This document shows, piece by piece, positions 25,610-33,941 of a stretch of 53,631 nucleotides of DNA. This stretch comes from an uncultured Thiotrichaceae bacterium. Its GTDB lineage: Bacteria > Pseudomonadota > Gammaproteobacteria > Thiotrichales > Thiotrichaceae. Below the pieces are notes generated by a model that worked only from the letters and a program-made list of their open reading frames with translations, had not been told where the DNA came from and searched no databases. How positions within the stretch are numbered: position 1 is the first letter of the stretch; each line of letters starts with the position of its first letter. The stretch spans positions 1 through 53,631 of the forward strand of contig CALAMO010000042.1 in assembly GCA_937925855.1 (NCBI GenBank), in the 5' to 3' direction. A program made the translations under genes and the position numbers.

Positions 25610-26911
25610 TCAACACACTAACACCTCACCCAAAACCGCATCCAGCGTATCAAGCAGCAAATCCGCCTGCTCCAACGAAAACGGCATCGGCGGCCTAACC
25701 TTCAGCGTATTATAATGAATCCCCAGCTTATTCAGCAGCACCCCGCGCTCACGCATCGCATTCGCCACCCGATTGGTAAACTCAGTCGCCGGTGTTTTCG
25801 CCGCTTTATCCAGCACCATTTCCGCCCCAAAAAACAAGCCCTTCCCGCGCACATCACCAATACACTCGTGCCGCGTCGCTAATTCGCGCAAACCTTGTTT
25901 GGCGTGCTCACCAACAACACGCGCATTCTCCATCAGTCCTTCCTCCTCAACCACCTGCAACGTCGCCAGCGCCGCCGCACACGACACAGGGTTACCACCA
26001 AAGGTATTGAAGTAGCGAAAAGATTCACGAAACGCTTGCATGATTTCAGGCGAAGTCACAACGCCTGCCACCGGATGACCGTTACCCATCGGTTTCCCCA
26101 GTGTCACCACGTCAGGCTGCATGCCCTGATATTGGTGACCCCACATGTGTGAGCCAATACGGCCAAAACCGGGCTGCACCTCATCGGCGATAATCACCCC
26201 GCCCGCTTTACGCACCACTTCAACCGTCGGATCAAGCCAGCCAGTCGGTAAATCAGGAAAGCCCTCATTAGCAAAGTACGGGCACAGGATAATGCAGGAA
26301 AACCCAAGGCCGGAGGCTTCCAACGCAGCAATCGCCTGCTGCACCTCAGCAGCAAACGCCTGCGCATGCGGCATTCCGCCCTCACCGCCCAAAGGTCGAT
26401 AGCTATCCGGCGCAGGCACGTATTTCACCCGCTCTGCACCGCCACCGGGAGGAGGATTGGTGCGGCTTAACATGGACACCAGTTCGGTATTACCATGGTA
26501 CGTGTGATCCGTCGCAATAATACCGCTTTTGCCGGTCACCGCCTGCGCCATGCGCAAGGCTATGTCATTCGCCTCAGAACCGCTGCAAGTCATAATGACC
26601 GTTGATAAAGGATCGGCAAAAGTTGCGGTCAAACGATCGGCGTAGTCGAGAATATTTTCGTGTAGATAACGGGTATGGCTATTGAAAGTCGCGGCCTGTT
26701 TGCTAATAGCTTCCACCACTTTGGGATGGCAGTGCCCGACATGCGGCACATTGTTATAGCAATCCAGATAACGCCGCCCGGCTTTATCCCACACCCAGCA
26801 GCCTTCGCCTTTGACCAGATGTAACGGCTCATCGTAGAAAGTGGAAACATTGGGGCCAAGGCGCTGTGTGCGGCGCTGCATCAACACTGCTGTGGCTGCA
26901 TCAGTCGTCAC
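25610..26911 (-). CDS. Class III PLP aminotransferase / phospho-lyase-like (AGXT2L type)
   Basis: 433 residues, fold-type I PLP enzyme. CYNNVPHVGHCHP (51-63) is close to the motif of ethanolamine-phosphate and phosphohydroxylysine phospho-lyases. CSGSEANDIA lies at 109-118, Asp243 in IIADEVQPGFGR binds the pyridine nitrogen and Lys273 in TLGKPMGNGHP forms the Schiff base. With an APH-fold kinase downstream, the pair could phosphorylate a hydroxy-amine and then eliminate phosphate and ammonia, as in hydroxylysine or ethanolamine breakdown. This is inference from the family. Its start overlaps the tctA stop by 4 bp. Confidence 0.85.
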   Translation of the reverse strand: MTTDAATAVLMQRRTQRLGPNVSTFYDEPLHLVKGEGCWVWDKAGRRYLDCYNNVPHVGHCHPKVVEAISKQAATFNSHTRYLHENILDYADRLTATFADPLSTVIMTCSGSEANDIALRMAQAVTGKSGIIATDHTYHGNTELVSMLSRTNPPPGGGAERVKYVPAPDSYRPLGGEGGMPHAQAFAAEVQQAIAALEASGLGFSCIILCPYFANEGFPDLPTGWLDPTVEVVRKAGGVIIADEVQPGFGRIGSHMWGHQYQGMQPDVVTLGKPMGNGHPVAGVVTSPEIMQAFRESFRYFNTFGGNPVSCAAALATLQVVEEEGLMENARVVGEHAKQGLRELATRHECIGDVRGKGLFFGAEMVLDKAAKTPATEFTNRVANAMRERGVLLNKLGIHYNTLKVRPPMPFSLEQADLLLDTLDAVLGEVLVC

Positions 26912-28416
26912 GCTTTATCTCCGTTATCAGTATGCGCTGTCTTTGCTGCCCGATATTCTTTAATCACCGAACGCACATGCAGCGCAATCACCAACACTAT
27001 CAGCCCAAAAATAATCGCTGCAATCGGGCGATCAATAAAATCCAGCGGTTCCTTCACCCGCGCCATCGACGAGCGCAGTTTCACTTCCATAATGCCACCC
27101 AGCACCATGCCCAGAATAATCGGCACCACCGGTAAATTCAGTCTTTTCAGAATCAGGCCAAACACACCAAACCCCGCCGCAATCGCACAGTCCGTCATCG
27201 AATTACGCAGCGAATACACGCCCACAAAACTCAGCGTCAGAATCACCACGCCCAGAAAGCGCGTTGGAATCTGAATCACTTTGAGAATCAGGTTGGTGGA
27301 AAACAGCAGGAAGATCATCACCATAATATTCAGCAGCAGCAGCGCAATATACAAGGCTACAATGAAATCCATTTGCCCCTGAAACAGCTGCGGGCCGGGC
27401 ACTACGTTATGCACATAAAACACCGATAACATCATCGCGGTCAGCGCCTCGCCCGGAATGCCCAGCGCCAGTAACGGAATCATCGCCGCCCCCGGAACAG
27501 CATTATTGGCGGCTTCCGAGGCCACCAGTCCTTCCGGCGCACCTTTACCAAACTGCTCCGGCGTTTTAGAGCTTTTCTGCGCGTAGGTATAGGACATAAA
27601 CTGCGCGGTGAACTCACCGACACCGGGAATCATACCCATCAGTACACCGAAGCTAGCCGCCGCCGACGCCACCCGCTTATAAAGCCATAGCTCCTTCAGC
27701 CCCTGGAACAAACCGCCGGATAAAGGCTTAGTTTTTGGACTTTCATCGGGGCTAAGCAACAGTAAAAAAGCCTGCGATAAGGCAAACAAGCCCAACACCA
27801 CTACAATCAGATCAAAACCCGACGCCAGCCAGGTTTGTTCAAAGGTGTAGCGCTTGGTATAAGTCGTCGGATCAAGCCCAACCGTATTCAGGAAAATACC
27901 CAAACACACCAACATTCCGGCAGCAAACACCTGCCCGCGATGCGCCAGCACCACCAGCACAATACCCAGCAGAGCGGCCAGGAAAATCTCCCGGCTCCCA
28001 AAATGCGGCGCAATCATCGCCAGCACCGGAGCCAGCAAAATCAGGCAAACCACCGAGAAAATGCCGCCAAAAAACGAGGCCGAATAAGCCAGACTCAGCG
28101 CCCGCCGCCCTTCCCCGCGCTGGGTCATCGGGTAACCATCGTAGGTCGTCAGCGCATTCACCGCTGTCCCCGGCGTATTGATCAGCACCGCCGGAATCGA
28201 ACCACCGTACATGGACGAACCGTAGATACCCAATAACAAGGTCAGACCCACAATCGGCTCCAGCGCAAAAGTCGCAGGCAGCAAAATCGCAATCGCTACC
28301 GCCGCGCCCACACCGGGAATCGCGCCAATAATCACTCCCCCGACCGAACCAATCAGCAGCGCGACCAGCACATCCCAGCGCCACAGCGTATCAATTGCCC
28401 CCAGTAATATTTCCAT
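26908..28416 (-). CDS. tctA: Tripartite tricarboxylate transporter, large membrane subunit TctA
   Basis: 502-residue polytopic membrane protein with the TctA landmarks: VIIGAIPGVGAAVAIAILLP near the N terminus, LLGIYGSSMYGGSIPAVLIN, GTAVNALTTYDGYPM and, in the second half, LMGMIPGVGEFTAQFMSY and VPGAAMIPLLALGIPG. TTT systems are secondary transporters fed by a periplasmic binding protein. Order tctC-tctB-tctA on the minus strand, 13 nt after tctB, and coupled to the aminotransferase gene. The cargo is probably the carboxylate or amino substrate of this cluster. Confidence 0.93.
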   Translation of the reverse strand: MEILLGAIDTLWRWDVLVALLIGSVGGVIIGAIPGVGAAVAIAILLPATFALEPIVGLTLLLGIYGSSMYGGSIPAVLINTPGTAVNALTTYDGYPMTQRGEGRRALSLAYSASFFGGIFSVVCLILLAPVLAMIAPHFGSREIFLAALLGIVLVVLAHRGQVFAAGMLVCLGIFLNTVGLDPTTYTKRYTFEQTWLASGFDLIVVVLGLFALSQAFLLLLSPDESPKTKPLSGGLFQGLKELWLYKRVASAAASFGVLMGMIPGVGEFTAQFMSYTYAQKSSKTPEQFGKGAPEGLVASEAANNAVPGAAMIPLLALGIPGEALTAMMLSVFYVHNVVPGPQLFQGQMDFIVALYIALLLLNIMVMIFLLFSTNLILKVIQIPTRFLGVVILTLSFVGVYSLRNSMTDCAIAAGFGVFGLILKRLNLPVVPIILGMVLGGIMEVKLRSSMARVKEPLDFIDRPIAAIIFGLIVLVIALHVRSVIKEYRAAKTAHTDNGDKA

Positions 28417-28429
28417 GCAATCGACCGCC

Positions 28430-28969
28430 CTAGAAATTAATCATCATGAAACTACGCATAAAATCCGGCAGATATTCATACCACTCCCCCGCCGGAATCT
28501 TCACCGCCAGAAATGACTTGAACAGCAGCACAATGGCAAAACCAATCCCGGCAGCAGTTAGCAGCATTTTTTTATCCCGATAACCCATGCGAAACGCCAG
28601 CAACGGCATAAAAATCAACGTCGCAGGCAAATAACCCATCACCGGCACCAACCAGACATACACCAGAAACCACGCCACATATTCCAGCGCCCGTAACCAG
28701 AAACCCAGCTCCTGTAAGCGCCCCGGAATCCGGGGTGACAGGATGGAACCAAGGAAATGCAAAACGGCGAAAAACGTCATGCCGCTTAAACTGACAATGG
28801 GCCAGAAATAGGGCTGAGCAACCAACTTGGTTTTTCTACCCCAGGCGGTTTCGGTACCTATTTGCGAGAGTAGGAAGATCGAGAACGCCATGAAGATGAC
28901 AGCGAAAACTAAATCGCCGCGACGGCGTTCGCGTTGGAAGAGTTGTTGGTAGGATTTTTGGTTTGGCAT
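28430..28969 (-). CDS. tctB: Tripartite tricarboxylate transporter, small membrane subunit TctB
   Basis: 179 residues with four predicted membrane helices: LVFAVIFMAFSIFLLSQIG, YFWPIVSLSGMTFFAVLHFL, ALEYVAWFLVYVWLVPVMGY and LLTAAGIGFAIVLLFKSFL. The size and the pattern (cytoplasmic N-terminus, GYLPATLIFMPLLAFRMGYR) are those of TctB. It sits between the binding protein and TctA genes as usual. A MITE-like element separates it from tctC. Confidence 0.88.
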   Translation of the reverse strand: MPNQKSYQQLFQRERRRGDLVFAVIFMAFSIFLLSQIGTETAWGRKTKLVAQPYFWPIVSLSGMTFFAVLHFLGSILSPRIPGRLQELGFWLRALEYVAWFLVYVWLVPVMGYLPATLIFMPLLAFRMGYRDKKMLLTAAGIGFAIVLLFKSFLAVKIPAGEWYEYLPDFMRSFMMINF

Positions 28970-28997
28970 GGTGAGGGTGCTTTGGCTGTGGGAGGAA

Positions 28998-29217
28998 ACA
29001 CCCTCACCCCCTGCCCCTCTCCCTCATAGGGAGAGGGGTGACTTACCGTGCCATGGACTAAGACTGTTTTTTTCTTTTAAAGCAGTGTTTCTTAAAAAGA
29101 CGTATCCCAAAATTCAATGGGAGTCTTAGGCAAATAACAAATTTAGCTCCCCTCTCCCTATGAAAGCACCGTTTCTACGAAACGTCCGTGGGAGAGGGGT
29201 TGGGGGTGAGGGTGTTT
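28998..29217. mobile_element. MITE-like element B with an extra hairpin inside one arm
   Basis: Left end AACACCCTCACCCCCTGCCC (from 28998) and right end (to 29217) are inverted repeats, each carrying a CCCCTCTCCCT/AGGGAGAGGGG palindrome. In the right arm this palindrome is split by 26 extra bases (29164-29189) that contain the small hairpin CGTTTC-TAC-GAAACG. The element lies between tctC and tctB; it has no gene. Confidence 0.78.
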
Positions 29218-29238
29218 AACGCTGTTAAAACCTAGAAA

Positions 29239-30186
29239 TCACTCCAAAACCTTATTCAAAACCCCAACAGCCTCAATATCACTCTCAATCTGCTTAGCCG
29301 CCGCTTCCGCATCCTGCCAGTAGATCAGCGCGCCGGTATCTTCAGCCAATTTCTTAGCCTTATCCGATGCCATCACTTTCTTAGCCACCGCGATAATCTT
29401 GTCACGCGCTTCCTGCGGGACGTCTTTATGCACAAACAGGCCGTTCCACAGCGCCACTTTCAGCTCAGGCTCCAGCTCTTCCACCGTAGGCACATCCGGC
29501 GTAATCGCAATCCGCTCCGCACCAACCGATGCCAGGATTTTAATATCATCTTTACACGGCAGAACCAGCTGTAACGTCGTGTTCATCACGTCAACATCAC
29601 CGGAAGCCAGCGTATTACAATCCAGCGCATCAAAAGCAGCTTCAGAGGCAAACTCAAAGCCTTTCTTCTTGGCTAGTGCAAAAGTCACCTTGGTCGGAAT
29701 CAACGGCGCACCGAAATGGCCTAATGCCACGTCATTCTCTTTTGCATGCGCAGCCAGTCCATCGACATCGTCATACGGCGCGTCTTTACCCGCCACAATG
29801 ACAAAGGGGTAAGTCAGGAAGTTACCCAACGGCTCAAATGGATTTGGAGCCAGCTCAGGGATACCAATATTCGGGCCAATTACCGGAATCGCGATGATAA
29901 AGGAGCCGACGGTATAACCATCCGGCTTAGCATTCGCCACCTCTACGGCACCGGGGAACGGGCCACCGCCACCGCCAGGCTTGTTAACCACCGCCGCCGC
30001 GACACCATATTCACTTTGAAATTCTTCCGCGATCATGCGCGTCAACACATCTTCCAGATCACCCGGTGGCCACGGAACAACAAACTCAACCGGCTTTTCC
30101 GGGTATTCGGCCATTGCGGGCGCTGAAGCAACAGCGAGTGTGCAGGCAACAGCCCCCGCGCACAGGGCTTTTTTCAAAATTGACAT
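29239..30186 (-). CDS. tctC: Tripartite tricarboxylate transporter, periplasmic binding protein TctC
   Basis: 315 residues with a Sec signal peptide (SILKKALCAGAVACTLAVAS...AMA). The mature start EYPEKPVEFVVPWPPGD is typical of the Bug/TctC family. Other landmarks are VVNKPGGGGGPFPGAVEVAN, PDGYTVGSFIIAIP and ITPDVPTVEELEP. It captures the substrate for TctBA. Bug proteins bind many carboxylates, so the ligand is open. It begins the minus-strand operon, divergent from the HAD gene at 30291. Confidence 0.92.
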   Translation of the reverse strand: MSILKKALCAGAVACTLAVASAPAMAEYPEKPVEFVVPWPPGDLEDVLTRMIAEEFQSEYGVAAAVVNKPGGGGGPFPGAVEVANAKPDGYTVGSFIIAIPVIGPNIGIPELAPNPFEPLGNFLTYPFVIVAGKDAPYDDVDGLAAHAKENDVALGHFGAPLIPTKVTFALAKKKGFEFASEAAFDALDCNTLASGDVDVMNTTLQLVLPCKDDIKILASVGAERIAITPDVPTVEELEPELKVALWNGLFVHKDVPQEARDKIIAVAKKVMASDKAKKLAEDTGALIYWQDAEAAAKQIESDIEAVGVLNKVLE

Positions 30187-30290
30187 GATTTCTCCTCCAA
30201 TGTCATCAAACTATAATGGCGCTTGATTTGAGCCATTTACTGTAAAAACATATTGCTAGTATTCCCCTAATCTGTCAATTTGCATTTGAC

Positions 30291-30953
30291 ATGACAGCAA
30301 GTAAGAAAACAGCAGCAGCACTGGTGTTAGATTTCGGCGGCGTGATCTCACGCACGCTATTTGAAACGCATGCACTCACCGAACAGGCGCTGGGCTTAGC
30401 CAACGGCACACTCACCTGGCAAGGGCCATTTGATCCCGCGAACGATTCACTGTGGCAGGCCATGCAAAACGACGTGATCAGCGAACGTGATTACTGGCTA
30501 AGTCGGGCAGGTGAGGTGGGCGAGCTGGTGGGCGAGAACTGGACATCCATGCAGCAGTTCGTGATACGGGCACGCGGTAATGACCCAATGCCGGTGATCC
30601 GTCCTGAGTGCTTAACCACCCTACAAGCTGTTAAACAAAACGGCGGACGACTGGCTATTCTGTCGAATGAACTGGATCTGTTTTACGGCGAAGGCTTTCG
30701 CGCCAAACTGCCGTTTCTATCGGATTTTGAATTAATTGTTGATGCTACCTACACGAATATTTTGAAACCTGATCCGCGTGCTTATGCGCTGATAACTGAT
30801 GGGCTAGCGCTGGACGCGGCGGAATGTGTGTTTGTGGATGATCAACTGCGAAATATTAGAGGTGCAGAGGCTGTGGGGATGCAGACTGTGCATTTTGATG
30901 TGATGGAGCCTGCGGTGAGTTATCGGCGGGCACTTGAATTGATGGGATTGTAA
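30291..30953 (+). CDS. HAD-superfamily hydrolase
   Basis: 220 residues. Motif I is LVLDFGGVIS (Asp nucleophile; the second acidic residue is replaced by Gly, common in the DFGGV subgroup). Motif II is LAILSNE, motif III the Lys of ILKPDPRAY, and motif IV ECVFVDDQ. A helical cap lies between motifs I and II. It probably acts on a small phosphorylated metabolite or as a haloacid-dehalogenase-type enzyme. It is divergent from tctC and thus may share regulation with the TTT/kinase/phospho-lyase cluster. Confidence 0.85.
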   Translation: MTASKKTAAALVLDFGGVISRTLFETHALTEQALGLANGTLTWQGPFDPANDSLWQAMQNDVISERDYWLSRAGEVGELVGENWTSMQQFVIRARGNDPMPVIRPECLTTLQAVKQNGGRLAILSNELDLFYGEGFRAKLPFLSDFELIVDATYTNILKPDPRAYALITDGLALDAAECVFVDDQLRNIRGAEAVGMQTVHFDVMEPAVSYRRALELMGL

Positions 30954-30968
30954 ACTGGTAGGGCGTCA

Positions 30969-31176
30969 AACCCCACCCCAGCCCTCCCCTTATCAAGGGA
31001 GGGAGCTTTGCCTTAGTTTGAATAAACAGATCGCTTAACCGGAAAAATTCACATCCTTACCAAGGATTAAATTCGTTCAGGTTTACAGACTGTCTTTGAT
31101 GGCACAGCTAAATTCCCTCCCTTGATTTCACACGTTTTGCTTTATAAACGTGGCTTAGGAGGGTTAGGGAGGGGTT
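30969..31176. mobile_element. MITE-like element C with an extra hairpin inside one arm
   Basis: Left end 30969-31003 (AACCCCACCCCAGCCC...) is nearly identical to the ends of element A. The right end (31115-31176) is the inverted copy but is split by 30 extra bases (31127-31156) containing the hairpin CACGTTT...AAACGTG. Internal blocks GAGCTTTGCCTTAGT and ATGGCACA are shared with element A. It lies between the HAD and aminotransferase genes; no coding capacity. Confidence 0.8.
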
Positions 31177-31221
31177 CAACAGTCCACCAGCTAAACATAA
31201 ATACAGCTACGGAGAACACCA

Positions 31222-32586
31222 ATGACCGAAATGCCTAATGTAACCGGCTTTGAACACCTATCCGGCCACGACCAATCCTTCTGGCACCCAATGACTCACC
31301 CGGCGGAGGCCAAAGCTAACCCGGCGAAGATCTTTGTTAGCGCACAAGATTGCGAGATCACCGACAACCACGGTCACACCGTACTGGATGCGGTCGGCGG
31401 TTTGTGGAACACCAATCTGGGTTATTCCTGTGAGCCAATCAAGAAAGCCATCAGTGATCAGCTCCAACAAATGCCGTACTACTCGTCCTTCCGTGGCACA
31501 ACGACGGCACCCGTAGTTGAACTGGCAGCAGTACTGAAAGACTTTTTTGCCCCCGATGGCCTGAGTCGGGCGTTCTTTACTTCCGGCGGTTCGGATTCGG
31601 TGGAAACCTGCCTGCGGCTGGCGCGGCAATATCATAAAGTACGCGGCGATAAAGACCGCTACAAATTTATTGGCCTGAAAAAAGGCTATCACGGCACGCA
31701 TTTTGGTGGCGCATCGGTGAACGGTAACGCCAACTTCCGGCGCAATTATGAACCCTTATTACCCGGTGCTTTTCACATCCCGGCACCGTGGACATACCGC
31801 AATCCGTTTAACTCGGATGACCCGGCAGAAATCGCCAAACTGTGTATCGCCATGCTGGAAAATGAAATCCAGTTCCAGGGGCCGGACACGGTCGCGGCCT
31901 TCATTATGGAACCCGTACTGGGCGCGGGCGGCGTGATTGTACCGCATGCAACCTTTATGCCGATGGTGCGTGAGGTGTGTGATAAGTATGGGATTCTGTT
32001 GATTGCCGATGAGGTGATCACTGCGTTTGGCCGCACCGGCTCATGGACAGGGTCGCGTCACTGGGGCGTACAGCCGGATATGATGGCGACGGCGAAAGCG
32101 ATTAGTAATGCCTACTTCCCACTGGGCGCGGCAATGATTGGCGATAAAGTGATTGAGGCGTTTGAGTCGAATAAGGATGGCTTTGGTGCGATTGGGCATG
32201 GCTACACTTATTCCGGCCATCCGGTAGGCTGTGCGGCGGCGCTGGCCTGTCTGGCGGAAACTCAGCGGCTGGATGTGGTGACAAATGCGGCGGCGCGGGG
32301 CGCTGAATTACAGGCGGGCTTACAGACGTTAAAGGAAAAGCATGAGCTGGTCGGGGATGCACGCGGTGTTGGGCTAATGGGCTGCCTGGAACTGGTGTCG
32401 GATCAGGCCGAGAAAACACCTGCAGATAAAGATACGGCGAATACCGTGTATGAAACCGCTTACCAGGAAGGCGTGATTGTGCGCATTTCGGGCAATAATT
32501 TAATTATTTCGCCGCCGCTGGTGGTTACGCCTGAGGACGTGGAGCGGATTATTAAGGCGGTTGATGCGGGGTTGGCAGCTGCTTGA
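31222..32586 (+). CDS. Class III omega-aminotransferase
   Basis: 454 residues, fold-type I PLP enzyme of the beta-alanine/omega-amino acid:pyruvate or polyamine:pyruvate transaminase group. HPMTHP near the N terminus, TSGGSDSVETCLRLAR (120-135), KKGYHGTHFGGASVNG and EPVLGAGGVIVPHA are family motifs. Asp263 in LIADEVITAFGRTG and Lys292 in MMATAKAISNAY are the cofactor residues. It transfers amino groups from a primary amine to a keto acid. It lies beyond element C, on the opposite strand to the transport operon. Confidence 0.88.
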   Translation: MTEMPNVTGFEHLSGHDQSFWHPMTHPAEAKANPAKIFVSAQDCEITDNHGHTVLDAVGGLWNTNLGYSCEPIKKAISDQLQQMPYYSSFRGTTTAPVVELAAVLKDFFAPDGLSRAFFTSGGSDSVETCLRLARQYHKVRGDKDRYKFIGLKKGYHGTHFGGASVNGNANFRRNYEPLLPGAFHIPAPWTYRNPFNSDDPAEIAKLCIAMLENEIQFQGPDTVAAFIMEPVLGAGGVIVPHATFMPMVREVCDKYGILLIADEVITAFGRTGSWTGSRHWGVQPDMMATAKAISNAYFPLGAAMIGDKVIEAFESNKDGFGAIGHGYTYSGHPVGCAAALACLAETQRLDVVTNAAARGAELQAGLQTLKEKHELVGDARGVGLMGCLELVSDQAEKTPADKDTANTVYETAYQEGVIVRISGNNLIISPPLVVTPEDVERIIKAVDAGLAAA

Positions 32587-32658
32587 GATGAAACGTATAC
32601 CTAGCGCAGGACTTCCCACTCTATCCCTACCCGCCTCAGCCATAGGCACTAGCGTGTT

Positions 32659-33339
32659 ATGCTGAGCGCCTATACCGCTGACCTCATTGCCCTCATGTGG
32701 TTTATCAGCTGCTGGTGTTTTTATGCTTGGATCGAGCACAGTAAGCCCGGCTTATCGAAAGACGTTGAGCGCTGGCGGGAAAAATGGGCGACCGCCGCCT
32801 TACAGCGCGATAACCGCATGGTCGATATCCAGGCAATCAACGCCCTGATCGGCAACGTGACCTTTTTTGCCTCGACTACTATTCTGATTATGGCGGGCTT
32901 ATTCACTATGTTAGGCGCCGCCGAAAAAGCCGTTATGGTCTTCGCGAACCTAACGTTTTTACAGCCGATGTCCGCCTTCAGCTGGGTACTAAAAACCAGC
33001 ACGCTGCTGGTAATCTTTGTGTACGCCTTCTTTAAATTCGGCTGGTCAATTAAGCAGCACACCATTAGTGCCGTCGTTATGGCTGGACTGCCAGAGCCCG
33101 CTGCGACTAATAATGACGAAGCGCGCACAGACGCCTTACGCATGGCTAGAATCAGCAGCCTCGGCGCCAAACATTATAACGATGGTATCCGAGCCTATTA
33201 TTTTGCTCTGGCGGCCTTCAGTTGGTACATCCATGCCTGGGCGTTTATCCTAATCACGCTGTGGGTGGTACTGGTCTTATTCCGCCGCGAATACCGTTCG
33301 CGCGCGCATGATCTGTTGAATAACCCGCTGACACCTTAA
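32659..33339 (+). CDS. DUF599 family membrane protein
   Basis: 226 residues with about four membrane helices: LIALMWFISCWCFYAWIEH, NVTFFASTTILIMAGLFTML, TSTLLVIFVYAFFKFGWS and SWYIHAWAFILITLWVVLVL. The VDIQAINALIGNVTFFASTT and AKHYNDGIRAYYFALA segments are typical of DUF599. Function unknown. It stands alone between the aminotransferase and the molybdenum hydroxylase operon. Confidence 0.85.
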   Translation: MLSAYTADLIALMWFISCWCFYAWIEHSKPGLSKDVERWREKWATAALQRDNRMVDIQAINALIGNVTFFASTTILIMAGLFTMLGAAEKAVMVFANLTFLQPMSAFSWVLKTSTLLVIFVYAFFKFGWSIKQHTISAVVMAGLPEPAATNNDEARTDALRMARISSLGAKHYNDGIRAYYFALAAFSWYIHAWAFILITLWVVLVLFRREYRSRAHDLLNNPLTP

Positions 33340-33468
33340 GCACCTCTGGCCGTTTACGGCGGTAACTCACACCACAATGACTCAGACCTGATGCAGACAA
33401 GGGGTCTTAGACAACCACTCGAAATCGGGTTAAATTGATATCACATAACATTAAATTAGGGACAAGCC

Positions 33469-33939
33469 ATGAAACTGACGGTTAACGGACAGGCACATGA
33501 AGTCGATGTTGAAGCTAATATGCCACTGCTCTGGGTATTACGCGATGAACTCGGCCTGACGGGCACCAAATACGGCTGTGGCATCGCGCAATGTGGCGCT
33601 TGCACGGTGCATATGAATGGTATGGCAGTGCGCTCCTGCCAGCTCCCAGTCGCAGCGGCTCAGGGTAAAATCACCACTATCGAGGGGCTGAGCGGCTCAG
33701 ACGATGCGGCCACCACAGCCAACCTGCACCGCGTCCAGCAGGCATGGATCGAACATCAGGTGCCACAGTGCGGCTACTGTCAGTCCGGCCAGCTCATGGC
33801 GGCGGCCTCACTGTTAAGCAGCAATCCCAGCCCGAGCGATGCTGATATTGATGCCGCGATGGCAGGCAACCTCTGCCGCTGCGGTACCTACACCCGGATT
33901 CGGGCGGCGATTCACACCGCCGCTAAGGCGGGGGCATAA
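33469..33939 (+). CDS. iorA: [2Fe-2S] subunit of an IorAB-type molybdenum hydroxylase
   Basis: 156 residues with two [2Fe-2S] clusters. The N-terminal plant-type cluster uses [16 protein letters not shown]...SCQ, the C-terminal one [10 protein letters not shown] and [12 protein letters not shown]. These proteins carry electrons from the molybdopterin active site of isoquinoline 1-oxidoreductase and related aldehyde dehydrogenases. The stop is 2 nt before the large-subunit start. The name is by family; the true substrate is unknown. Confidence 0.88.
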   Translation: MKLTVNGQAHEVDVEANMPLLWVLRDELGLTGTKYGCGIAQCGACTVHMNGMAVRSCQLPVAAAQGKITTIEGLSGSDDAATTANLHRVQQAWIEHQVPQCGYCQSGQLMAAASLLSSNPSPSDADIDAAMAGNLCRCGTYTRIRAAIHTAAKAGA

Positions 33940-33941
33940 GC

